Shown: positions 25,708 through 33,864 of the stretch, in pieces
How positions within the stretch are numbered: the first letter of the stretch is position 1
How the letters are laid out: the number at the start of each line of letters is the position of its first letter
NCBI RefSeq assembly: GCF_006716675.1
Contig: NZ_VFPM01000001.1
Span: 1,116,001-1,180,000, forward strand
Source: Humibacillus xanthopallidus
GTDB lineage: Bacteria > Actinomycetota > Actinomycetes > Actinomycetales > Dermatophilaceae
Length of the DNA stretch: 64,000 bases
Direction: 5' to 3'
Notes under the pieces: generated by a model
Seen by the model: the letters and a program-made list of their open reading frames with translations, nothing else
What the model was told of the DNA's origin: nothing
Database searches by the model: none
Position numbers and translations under genes: made by a program

Positions 25708-28410
25708 TCAGTCGATCGTCTCGGAGACGACGCGACCGCCCAGCACCTTCTCGATGACGGTGCGGCCGACGTCTCCGGACTGCTCGATGTCCTCGTCGTC
25801 GTCGCTGACGGCTGAGTCATCGGTGACCGGGACGATCGGCGCCGCGTCCTGATCGCGGTTGCCGCCGGGGCCCGTCCCTCCCCCGGCCTCACGCCGAGCC
25901 GACGCCGAGCGGGCTGCCGCAAAGGACTCACGCACCGCACTGGCACCCCTGGCGTGCCGTGCGTCTGCGCCGGCGCTCGACCCGGTCGCTGCGGTGTCGG
26001 GAGCTCCGGCAGGAGCCGACTGTGCAGCCGCGACTCCCGCAGGGGAGGCCGGCGATGCGGCAGGCGCCACCGAGGCGGCCCCAGCAGGAGCGGTCGCCCA
26101 GTCGGGAGCGGGCCCGGTGGGGCTACCCCACCCGGCGTTGTCCTGGAGCGAGCACGGCGACACGGGGCTCAGGCCCGCCTCCGCGAGGCCCCCTGCGCCC
26201 GAGCCGGGTCCGACGCTGTCGCGGCTCGCGCCGCGCGGATCATGGCCGGCCCCGGCATCACCCCACGACCCGCCGCTGCCGCCAGAACTTCTTGAGGTCG
26301 AATCGCCCTGTGAGGCAGTCGCTTCCGGCTGAGCAGGCTGCGGTGGCTGGCCCTGACCGCCTGCAGGAGCCGACGGCGAGTCGTTCTCGGAAGGCACGGC
26401 GCCAGCGGGCGGAGCGAAAGCCGGCTGCTGGGCGATGTCCTCCATGTGCACCCCGTCGACGACGGCATCGACGCCGAGCTCGTCGATGAGAGCCTGTCGC
26501 ACGACCTCGGAGTGGTTGCCGGAACGGAAGGTCGTCGTGAGGCCGGCCGTCGCGATGCCGAGCGTGAGGGTGCGGCCGTCGAAGCCCATGACCTGGGCGT
26601 TCTGCGAGACGAAGGTCCACGTGAGCCGTCGCATGGTGAAGATGCGTCCGAGCACGGTCGGCCAGGCGCGCCGGATGGCATCGGTGTCGAGACCGCCCGA
26701 GGGCGCAGCAGAGCCGGGGACTCCGCCGGCCACCCCGGCCGGCCCGGCCGGCCCGGCCTGCACTGACGTCGCGTGGCCGGCCGGGGCGTCGACGACGTCA
26801 CCGACCGAGTCGACCCCGGTCTCGACGACGGACGGACCGCCGACCGACTCGTCGGGCACCGGGACCACCGGCGCACCGGCGGATGCTCGCGCCGCGTCGG
26901 CCTCGGCACCGGGTGTCGACGGGTGCCCGCCCCTCGCTGAGCCTCCTGCGCCGTCGCCGACCCCATCGCCGAGGGTGTGCGACAGGTCTCGCTCGCGGCC
27001 ACCGCCCATGCCCCCCGCGGCATGTGACGAGCCGCTCGGCGCGCTCTCGCGTGGAGGCGCCGAGGCGCCTGACCTCGGCGGGGTGTAGTCCGACACCGTG
27101 CGACCGGGCGCCTGCGCCGCAGCCGGCTCGGCGCCGGGGGCACCCGCCGCACCGGGGGCACCGACCGCGCCGGACGGCATACCGCCCGAACCGCCGACGG
27201 GAGCCGGGCTGCCGACGGGAGACGAGCCGCGCGCGGCGCTCGGGACGCCCCCGACGTCGAGGCGGCGCTCGAGACGGTCGAGGCGGGCGGCATACCCCTG
27301 CTCACCTGACGCAGCGGGCAGCAGGATGCGGGCGCAGATGAGCTCGAGCTGGAGGCGGGGCGCCGTGGCGCCGGTCATCTCGGTCAGCCCCGAGTTGACG
27401 ATGTCGGCGGCGCGCGACAGCGCACCCGGCCCGAAAGCGGCCTGCTGCACCCGCATGCGCTCGAGCTGGTCCTCGGGCACGCCGCGCAGCACCTGGCCCG
27501 CGCCCTCCTGCACCGCGGCGACGATGATGAGGTCGCGCAGACGCTCGAGGAGGTCCTCGATGAAGCGGCGAGGGTCGTGCCCGGACTCGATGACCTTGTC
27601 GATCTGGCGGAACGTCGCCGCGCCGTCGGCGGCGGCGAGCGCGTCGACCGTCGCGTCGAGCAGCTCGCCGTCGGTGAAGCCGAGCAGCGACACCGCGCTG
27701 TCGTAGGTCAGCCCCTCCGGACCGGAGCCCGCGATGAGCTGGTCGAGCACCGACAGCGAGTCACGCACGGAGCCACCGCCGGCCCGCGTGACGAAGGAGA
27801 GCACGCCGGGCTGGACCGCGACGTGCTCGGACTCGAGGAGCCGCTCCATGTAGGCGGTCAGCTTGAGCGGCGGCACGAGGCGGAAGGGGTAGTGGTGCGT
27901 GCGGGAGCGGATGGTGCCGATGACCTTTTCGGGCTCGGTCGTCGCGAAGACGAACTTCACGTGCTCCGGCGGCTCCTCGACGATCTTGAGCAGCGCGTTG
28001 AAGCCCTGCGGCGTCACCATGTGCGCCTCGTCGATGATGTAGATCTTGAAGCGGCTCTGCGCGGGGCCGTAGCTCGCGCGCTCGCGCAGGTCACGGGCGT
28101 CGTCGACCCCACCGTGGCTCGCGGCGTCGATCTCGATGACGTCGACGCTGCCGGCTCCCCCGCGCGCGAGCGCGACGCAGGAGTCGCAGACCCCGCACGG
28201 CGTGGGCGTCGGGCCCTGCTCGCAGTTGAGGCAGCGGGCGAGGATGCGGGCGCTCGTCGTCTTGCCGCAGCCACGCGGGCCGCTGAAGAGGTAGGCGTGG
28301 TTGACCCGGCCGGTGCGCAGCGCCTGCATGAGCGGCTCGGTCACGTGCTCCTGGCCGATGACGTCGGCGAAGCTCTCGGGCCGGTAGCGGCGGTACAGGG
28401 CGGTGGCCAT
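25708..28410 (-). CDS. dnaX: DNA polymerase III subunit gamma/tau
   Basis: 900 residues. The AAA+ clamp-loader core has Walker A GPRGCGKTTSA (about 44-54), a four-Cys zinc module (CLNCEQGPTPTPCGVCDSC), Walker B/DExH IIDEAHMV and the SRC-like IRSRTHHYPF sensor region. The collar extends to about residue 370. A disordered linker rich in Ala, Gly, Pro and Ser covers roughly 385-570. A small folded domain follows (IRRAWPTVLGRIFTMRRLTWTFV), then a second low-complexity stretch and an acidic end (VTDDSAVSDDDEDIEQSGDVG). It loads the sliding clamp and links the polymerases. Length is at the high end for the family because of the linkers. Confidence 0.95.
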   Translation of the reverse strand: MATALYRRYRPESFADVIGQEHVTEPLMQALRTGRVNHAYLFSGPRGCGKTTSARILARCLNCEQGPTPTPCGVCDSCVALARGGAGSVDVIEIDAASHGGVDDARDLRERASYGPAQSRFKIYIIDEAHMVTPQGFNALLKIVEEPPEHVKFVFATTEPEKVIGTIRSRTHHYPFRLVPPLKLTAYMERLLESEHVAVQPGVLSFVTRAGGGSVRDSLSVLDQLIAGSGPEGLTYDSAVSLLGFTDGELLDATVDALAAADGAATFRQIDKVIESGHDPRRFIEDLLERLRDLIIVAAVQEGAGQVLRGVPEDQLERMRVQQAAFGPGALSRAADIVNSGLTEMTGATAPRLQLELICARILLPAASGEQGYAARLDRLERRLDVGGVPSAARGSSPVGSPAPVGGSGGMPSGAVGAPGAAGAPGAEPAAAQAPGRTVSDYTPPRSGASAPPRESAPSGSSHAAGGMGGGRERDLSHTLGDGVGDGAGGSARGGHPSTPGAEADAARASAGAPVVPVPDESVGGPSVVETGVDSVGDVVDAPAGHATSVQAGPAGPAGVAGGVPGSAAPSGGLDTDAIRRAWPTVLGRIFTMRRLTWTFVSQNAQVMGFDGRTLTLGIATAGLTTTFRSGNHSEVVRQALIDELGVDAVVDGVHMEDIAQQPAFAPPAGAVPSENDSPSAPAGGQGQPPQPAQPEATASQGDSTSRSSGGSGGSWGDAGAGHDPRGASRDSVGPGSGAGGLAEAGLSPVSPCSLQDNAGWGSPTGPAPDWATAPAGAASVAPAASPASPAGVAAAQSAPAGAPDTAATGSSAGADARHARGASAVRESFAAARSASARREAGGGTGPGGNRDQDAAPIVPVTDDSAVSDDDEDIEQSGDVGRTVIEKVLGGRVVSETID

Positions 28411-28617
28411 CCCCGAACCCTAACCGTCGCCACCGACGTCGAGGTATGCCGCCGGCCACCCTGGGGACGGCGGCGGCCGTGGGTGCCGAGGCGGGGGACG
28501 GGTGGTCAACACTCGCTGACGGGTTGCGCGTGGACAGGCGGTTGTCGGTGCCAGTGCCTAGGGTCGAGAGAACCGGTCCGGGGCACGGTGCCCGTGGGCC
28601 GCACGGAGGAGGTCACC

Positions 28618-29910
28618 ATGTCCGACCCGATCTGGGACGCCGACACGCTCGTCGCCCGCTACGACGAGGTGCGCGCCCACACCGAGACGCTCGCCGCGCC
28701 GCTGTCCCCCGAGGACCAGACCGTCCAGTCGATGCCCGACGTGTCACCGACGAAGTGGCACCGCGCCCACGTCACGTGGTTCTTCGAGACGTTCGTGCTC
28801 GCCGAGCACGAGCCGTCCTTCACGCCCTACCAGGACCAGTACTGGTTCCTCTTCAACAGCTACTACGAGGGCGTGGGCCCCCGCTATGCCCGCGCCGAGC
28901 GCGGGTTCATCACCCGGCCGGGAGCGAGCGACGTCGGGCTCTACCGCGACGACGTCGACGCCCGCATGCGCGACCTCGTCACGAGGCTCGACGGCGGCAC
29001 GCTCGAGAAGCTCGCCCCGACCATCGAGCTCGGCTTCCACCACGAGCAGCAGCACCAGGAGCTGCTCCTCATGGACATCAAGCACGTGCTGTCCGTCAAC
29101 CCGCTCCAGCCGTCGTATGCCGGCAGGCCCCTCACGCCGTCCGAGCCCGACCCGTTGGGCTGGGTCGACGTCGAGGGCGGGCTCGTCGAGGTCGGGCACC
29201 GCGGTGGCGGGTTCGGCTTCGACAACGAGCTGCCGCTGCACCAGCAGTGGCTCGAGCCCTACCGCCTCGCCGACCGCCTCGTCACCAACGGCGAGTGGCT
29301 CGAGTTCATGGCCGACCGCGGCTACGAGCGCCACGAGCTGTGGCTCTCCGACGGCTGGGCGCGGGTTCGCGCCGAGGGGTGGCGAGCGCCGTTCTACTGG
29401 ACCGAGGTCGACGGCGCCTGGTTCGAGCACACCCTGAGCGGCACGCGCCCGGTCGACCCGGGGCTGCCGGTGAGCCACGTCAGCCACTACGAGGCCGATG
29501 CCTACGCGACGTGGGCTGGTCGACGCCTGCCGACCGAGGGCGAGTGGGAGCACGCCGTCGTCGCCGACGGGCAGGCCGAGGTGGCGGCAACGGTGGGGAG
29601 CAACCTGGCTGACACCGAGACGTTCCACCCCCGAGCTGCGGGGCCGAGCACCGGCCACCTCCGACAGGTCCATGGCGACTGCTGGGAGTGGACGAGCTCG
29701 GCCTACCTCGCCTACCCCGGCTACCACCCGCCGGCCGGCGCCATCGGCGAGTACAACGGCAAGTTCATGTCCGGCCAGATGGTGCTCCGCGGCGGGTGCG
29801 CCCTGACTCCCCCGGGCCACGCACGCCTGTCGTATCGCAACTTCTTCCCGCCAGGGGCGCGCTGGGCCCTCTCCGGCGTGCGCCTCGCCGACGGAAGTGC
29901 GCGCTCGTGA
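28618..29910 (+). CDS. egtB: ergothioneine biosynthesis sulfoxide synthase EgtB
   Basis: 430 residues from ATG 28618 behind GGAGGAGG. The N-terminal DinB_2 domain holds the non-heme iron ligands: His51 in KWHRAH, and His142 and His146 in HHEQQHQE. The C-terminal formylglycine-generating-like domain has WVDVEGGLVEVGH, WAGRRLPTEGEWEHA, DCWEWTSSAY and LRGGC. EgtB joins hercynine to gamma-glutamylcysteine (or cysteine in some lineages) using oxygen. Its stop overlaps the egtD start by four bases (GTGA), so the two are translationally coupled. egtA, egtC and egtE are not adjacent, unlike in mycobacteria. Confidence 0.93.
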   Translation: MSDPIWDADTLVARYDEVRAHTETLAAPLSPEDQTVQSMPDVSPTKWHRAHVTWFFETFVLAEHEPSFTPYQDQYWFLFNSYYEGVGPRYARAERGFITRPGASDVGLYRDDVDARMRDLVTRLDGGTLEKLAPTIELGFHHEQQHQELLLMDIKHVLSVNPLQPSYAGRPLTPSEPDPLGWVDVEGGLVEVGHRGGGFGFDNELPLHQQWLEPYRLADRLVTNGEWLEFMADRGYERHELWLSDGWARVRAEGWRAPFYWTEVDGAWFEHTLSGTRPVDPGLPVSHVSHYEADAYATWAGRRLPTEGEWEHAVVADGQAEVAATVGSNLADTETFHPRAAGPSTGHLRQVHGDCWEWTSSAYLAYPGYHPPAGAIGEYNGKFMSGQMVLRGGCALTPPGHARLSYRNFFPPGARWALSGVRLADGSARS

Positions 29911-30887
29911 CGGCCCGGGAGCCGGTCGTGACCGTCGCCCTCGACCCCGAGCGGGCCTCCGGTGCGCTCGTCGACGACGTGCGCCGCGGCCTCGGCTCGC
30001 AGCCACGCTCGCTCTCGCCCACCTGGCTCTACGACGACGTGGGCTCCGAGCTGTTCGACGAGATCACGCGCCTGCCCGAGTACTACCCGACCGAGCGCGA
30101 GCGCGCCATCCTGCGCGACCACGCCGCCGACATCGTGCGCGCCTGCGACGCCACGACGGTCGTCGAGCTGGGCAGCGGCACGAGCGACAAGACGCGCACC
30201 TTGCTCGACGCCTTCACCGCGCTCGGCAGCGTCGAGCGCTTCGTGCCCGTCGACGTCTCCGAGCAGACGCTGCGCGACGCGGCGGCACGGCTCTCCGAGC
30301 GCTATCCGTCGTTGCAGGTCGAGGCGCTCGTCGGCGACTTCACCCTCCACCTCGGGCACCTCCCTCGAGGGGGGCGCCGGCTCGTCGCCTTCCTCGGTGG
30401 CACCATCGGCAACTTCTACGTCGAGGAGCGGGCCGCCTTCCTCGGGGCGCTGCACGACAGCCTCGAGCCCGGCGACTGGTTCCTCCTCGGCACCGACCTC
30501 GTCAAGAGCGCCGACCGGCTCATCGCGGCCTACGACGACAGCCGCGGCGTGACCGCCGCCTTCGTGACGAACTGCCTCCACGTGCTGAACCGCGAGCTGG
30601 GGGCCGACTTCGACATCGACGCCTTCTCCTACATCCCCTTCTGGGATCCACGCCAGGAGCGGATGGACCTGCGGCTGCGGGCGGACATGCCACAGCGCGT
30701 GACGATCCCCGGCGCCGGCCTGGAGTTCGACCTCGCGCACGGTGAGGAGATCCGCGTCGAGATCTCGACGAAGTTCCGCCTCGAGAGCCTGCGCGACGAG
30801 CTCGCGGCGGCCGGCTTCGCGGTCGAGCGCACCTGGACCGACGACGCCGACGACTTCGCCCTGACGCTCGCCCAGCGCATCCCCTGA
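29907..30887 (+). CDS. egtD: L-histidine N-alpha-trimethyltransferase EgtD
   Basis: 326 residues from GTG 29907, close to the 321 of the M. tuberculosis protein. Signatures: PTWLYDDVGSELFDEITRLPEYYPTERE at the histidine site, VVELGSGTSDKT (SAM motif), LVAFLGGTIGNF and LLGTDLVK. It trimethylates histidine to hercynine, the first step of ergothioneine synthesis, and feeds EgtB. Overlaps egtB by four bases. Confidence 0.95.
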   Translation: MTAREPVVTVALDPERASGALVDDVRRGLGSQPRSLSPTWLYDDVGSELFDEITRLPEYYPTERERAILRDHAADIVRACDATTVVELGSGTSDKTRTLLDAFTALGSVERFVPVDVSEQTLRDAAARLSERYPSLQVEALVGDFTLHLGHLPRGGRRLVAFLGGTIGNFYVEERAAFLGALHDSLEPGDWFLLGTDLVKSADRLIAAYDDSRGVTAAFVTNCLHVLNRELGADFDIDAFSYIPFWDPRQERMDLRLRADMPQRVTIPGAGLEFDLAHGEEIRVEISTKFRLESLRDELAAAGFAVERTWTDDADDFALTLAQRIP

Positions 30888-30944
30888 CGCCGGCCCTCGG
30901 GCTCGTGCGGCCGACTCGGGCCACCACCGGGCGCACCGCTCCGG

Positions 30945-31012
30945 CAACACACCGAGCAGTCGTCAACCCCACGCGGCATTCCACGCGGAGTTGGCGATTG
31001 CTCGGTGTGTTG
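30945..31012. repeat. 14+14 base perfect inverted repeat with long loop
   Basis: CAACACACCGAGCA (30945-30958) and TGCTCGGTGTGTTG (30999-31012) flank 40 bases that hold a weaker inner pairing (CCACGCGG...CCACGCGG is direct). It lies after egtD and before the DUF3817 gene; probably a terminator or cruciform. Confidence 0.65.
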
Positions 31013-31059
31013 CGCAGGATGGGGGCGCCCGTCCGTACGACAGTCCGTAGGAGTTCGCC

Positions 31060-31521
31060 ATGTCACCCCGCACCCTCTACCGCCGGATCGCCGCCGCGGA
31101 GGTCGTGACCTGGGCGCTGCTGCTGGTCGGGATGTTCCTCAAGTACGTCACGCGGACGACCGACCTCGCCGTCACGGTCTTCGGTCTCGTGCACGGGGTG
31201 GTCTTCATCGCGTTCTGCCTCGTCACCCTCCTGCTCTGGGTCAACCAGCGGTGGACCCTGCGGGAGGCCGTGCTCGGCCTGCTGAGCGCCGTGCCGCCCT
31301 TCCTCACCGTCTGGTGGGAACGCCGTCTCGAGCGTCGAGGACGCCTCGAGGGCGACTGGCGCCTCGGTCGGGGCGGCGACGCACCCGTCAACCCCGTCGA
31401 GCGACTCGTCGCTGCCCTCCTGGCCCGCCCCGCCGTCGCCGTCGCCGTGGGCCTCGTCGCCGTCGCGGGCCTCACCGGCGTCGCGCTCGTCCTCGGCCCG
31501 CCCGTCAGCTCCCAGGGCTGA
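31060..31521 (+). CDS. DUF3817 integral membrane protein
   Basis: 153 residues. Family pattern: RIAAAEVVTWALLLVGMFLKYVT, then VFGLVHGVVFIAFCLVTLLL and PPFLTVWWERRLERRG. Hydrophobic segments lie near 10-27, 38-60, 70-85 and a final one at 124-146, which is an addition beyond the core domain. Function unknown; cytoplasmic membrane. It stands alone, 150 bases before the ABC pair. Confidence 0.82.
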   Translation: MSPRTLYRRIAAAEVVTWALLLVGMFLKYVTRTTDLAVTVFGLVHGVVFIAFCLVTLLLWVNQRWTLREAVLGLLSAVPPFLTVWWERRLERRGRLEGDWRLGRGGDAPVNPVERLVAALLARPAVAVAVGLVAVAGLTGVALVLGPPVSSQG

Positions 31522-31672
31522 CCCGACGTCGCCGTGCGGCCTGCGCGCCCATCTCGATCGGCCGCTCGACGCGGGGTGTCGCTCACACATGGCCAGTCGA
31601 GCGTGATCTCAGGCGAGCGGCATACGGTGGCTCCCGAGTGACAGAGGACGTCGTCGACGAAGGGTGGGGCGG

Positions 31673-32329
31673 ATGAGCGCGGTCGCGACTCTGACGGGTG
31701 AGGTGCGCGCCGACGGCGTCGGCAAGACGATCGACGAGACGACGCTGCTCCTGCCGACCGACGTGCACGCCGACCCCGGTGAGTGCATCGTCCTGCGCGG
31801 CCCGAACGGCTCGGGCAAGACGACGCTGCTGCGCATCATCGGCGGCCTGCTCGTGCCGACCGTCGGCACCGCGCAGATCGGAGGCCGCGAGGCCGACGAG
31901 CGCGACCGAGCCGTGCGCGCCGCCGTCGCCGGCCTGCTCGGCGCTCCCACGACGTATCGCGACCTGACGCTCGTCGACCACCTCGTTCTCGTCGACTCCA
32001 CGTGGGGCGGCGAGCCGGCGACGTCCGACGACCGCGGCCAGGCCCTCCTCGGCCGGCTCGGCATCGAGGGCCTGCACGACCGCTTCCCCCACGAGCTGTC
32101 CTCGGGCCAGCAGCAGCTCTTCCGCCTCGCGCTCACCCTCGCGCGCCCGGCCACCGTGCTCCTGCTCGACGAGCCCGAGCAGCGCCTCGACACGGCGAAG
32201 CGCGAGGTCGTGGCCGGCATCATCAGGGAGCGCGCGCAGTCCGGCGTCACCGTCGTCATGGCCTGCCACGACCCCGACCTCACGGCGGCGCTCGCCACCC
32301 GCATCGTCGACATCGTGCCTGCCCGCTGA
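31673..32329 (+). CDS. ABC transporter ATP-binding protein
   Basis: 218 residues from ATG 31673. Walker A GPNGSGKTTLLRI, the signature LSSGQQQLFRLALTLARP and Walker B VLLLDEPEQRLD are all present; the H-loop is MACHDPD. The signature has SGQQQ, the usual LSGGQ being slightly altered. One permease gene follows three bases after its stop, so the pair forms an exporter-like half-transporter of unknown substrate. Confidence 0.9.
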   Translation: MSAVATLTGEVRADGVGKTIDETTLLLPTDVHADPGECIVLRGPNGSGKTTLLRIIGGLLVPTVGTAQIGGREADERDRAVRAAVAGLLGAPTTYRDLTLVDHLVLVDSTWGGEPATSDDRGQALLGRLGIEGLHDRFPHELSSGQQQLFRLALTLARPATVLLLDEPEQRLDTAKREVVAGIIRERAQSGVTVVMACHDPDLTAALATRIVDIVPAR

Positions 32330-32332
32330 TCG

Positions 32333-33748
32333 ATGACGACCCCACCACCTCCCGAGTCGGGCGCCGACGCCCTGCCCACCTTCGAGGTCGATGACCACGA
32401 GTGGCTGGGCCAGGCCGACTGGATCATCGGCGGCGAGGCCGCGGCCAAGGCTCGCGCCCAGGGCCGGTACGCCGCCTACGTCCTCACGCTCATGGCGGCC
32501 GTCTACGGCTTCCCCATCGTGCAGGCGACCTTCAAGACGAGCGACAGCGCGACCCTGCGCGACCAGCTGCACTCGGCGGCGGCATACGGCGTGGGAGTGG
32601 CGGCGGTGGCCGCGATCTTCGCAGCCGCGGTCTGGGCGGGCCGCTTCCGCGGGCCGGTCGTGCCGCCGATGCCCTGGATCGACCTCGTGCTCGCAGCGCC
32701 GGTCGACCGGGCGCTCGCCGTCCGACGGTGGTGGCGGTATGCCGTCGTGGGCGCGCTCTTCGTCGGGGGGCTCGGGGGGCTGACGCTCTCGGCGGGCCTC
32801 GCCTATGCCGGGGTCGTCGGCCCCCTCGTCATCCCGATCGCGCTCGTCGGTGGGCTCGTGCTCGGCCTCGCTGTGGCGCGGGTGTGGCTGTGGGCGCAGG
32901 TGCGCTCGTGGCCCGGACCCGACCGCGGCCTCTCTCTGCTGTGGCGCGTCGACGACGCCCTGCGCGAGCTGCACGGGGAGTCGCTGCGCCAGCACTCCGC
33001 CAACACCTCGACGCTCGCGGGCTCGGCGATGACCGGCAACCTGCGCACCGCCCGGCTCACGTTCGCGCGCCCCGTCCGTCGCGCGCGGAGACGGCGCCTG
33101 CGAGCGGGCCGGCCCTTCCCCGTCCTCGTGCGTCGGGACGTCCTCGGGCTACGCCGCCAGCCCTCCTCGATGCTCACCGGGCTCGGCCTCTTCGTGCTGG
33201 GCTCCGTCGTGCTCACCTGGGCGCTCACCCAGCCCGCCGCGCCCGGCATCGCGGTGCCCGTGGCACTCGTCCCCCTCTATCTCGGCTACGGCGCCTGGGC
33301 CGAGGGGCTGCGGCTGCAGGCCGACAACATCGGCACCCCCTCGCTCATCGGCTCCGGGCCGCTCGAGGAGGCGGGTGCCCACCTCGTCGTGCCGACCGCG
33401 CTCGCCGCCCTCGTGCTCGGGGGGTCGTATGCCGTCGCCGTCCTTCTCAGCGCCGGCGGCGTGGGTGTCGGCGCGGTCGCGTCGATCGTCTGCGTGCTCG
33501 GGGCGCTCGCCGGCGGGCACCTGCTGGCGGCGTTCCGCGGGCAGCCGACACTGGTGTCCGGGCCGCAGGGCCTCATCGCGTGGTACCTCATGCCGTCCGT
33601 CGTCGTGCTCGTCGTCGGCTCGCTGCTGCCCCTGCTGCTGCGCGCCGGCCGGGAGGGCGGTGCCGGTGTCGCCGTGTGGCTCGTCGTCGGCCTCGTCGCC
33701 TGGGGGCTGCACCGGGTGCGCCGGCTCACCCACCTCCACCGCGTCTGA
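32333..33748 (+). CDS. ABC transporter permease-like membrane protein
   Basis: 471 residues, starting three bases after the ATPase stop. About ten hydrophobic segments fall in two halves: roughly 50-70, 82-100, 135-165 and 170-188, then 282-305, 310-325, 350-375, 380-400, 420-440 and 445-462. A basic cytosolic loop ([24 protein letters not shown]) joins the halves. No substrate-binding protein is nearby, so export is more likely than uptake. I do not recognise a named family. Confidence 0.78.
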   Translation: MTTPPPPESGADALPTFEVDDHEWLGQADWIIGGEAAAKARAQGRYAAYVLTLMAAVYGFPIVQATFKTSDSATLRDQLHSAAAYGVGVAAVAAIFAAAVWAGRFRGPVVPPMPWIDLVLAAPVDRALAVRRWWRYAVVGALFVGGLGGLTLSAGLAYAGVVGPLVIPIALVGGLVLGLAVARVWLWAQVRSWPGPDRGLSLLWRVDDALRELHGESLRQHSANTSTLAGSAMTGNLRTARLTFARPVRRARRRRLRAGRPFPVLVRRDVLGLRRQPSSMLTGLGLFVLGSVVLTWALTQPAAPGIAVPVALVPLYLGYGAWAEGLRLQADNIGTPSLIGSGPLEEAGAHLVVPTALAALVLGGSYAVAVLLSAGGVGVGAVASIVCVLGALAGGHLLAAFRGQPTLVSGPQGLIAWYLMPSVVVLVVGSLLPLLLRAGREGGAGVAVWLVVGLVAWGLHRVRRLTHLHRV

Positions 33749-33780
33749 GCGGTCGGGGGCGTATGCCGCCCGGCGGAGTG

Positions 33781-33858
33781 CGCCGTCGAGCGCGGCGGTG
33801 GGGTCACGCCGTCGAGCGCGGCGGCGGAGTCGCGCGGTCGAGCGCGGCGGCGGGGTCG
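33781..33858. repeat. 26-bp tandem repeat, three copies
   Basis: Units 33781-33806, 33807-33832 and 33833-33858, each close to CGCCGTCGAGCGCGGCGGNG followed by GRGTCR. It sits between the convergent permease and acetyltransferase genes and is preceded by a GTATGCCGCCCGGCGG motif copy at 33761-33776. Confidence 0.8.
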
Positions 33859-33864
33859 CGCGGG

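Noticed and set aside
30945..31012. A possible riboswitch upstream of the DUF3817 gene
   Set aside because: Only one perfect stem with a long unstructured loop is visible and no known aptamer pattern.
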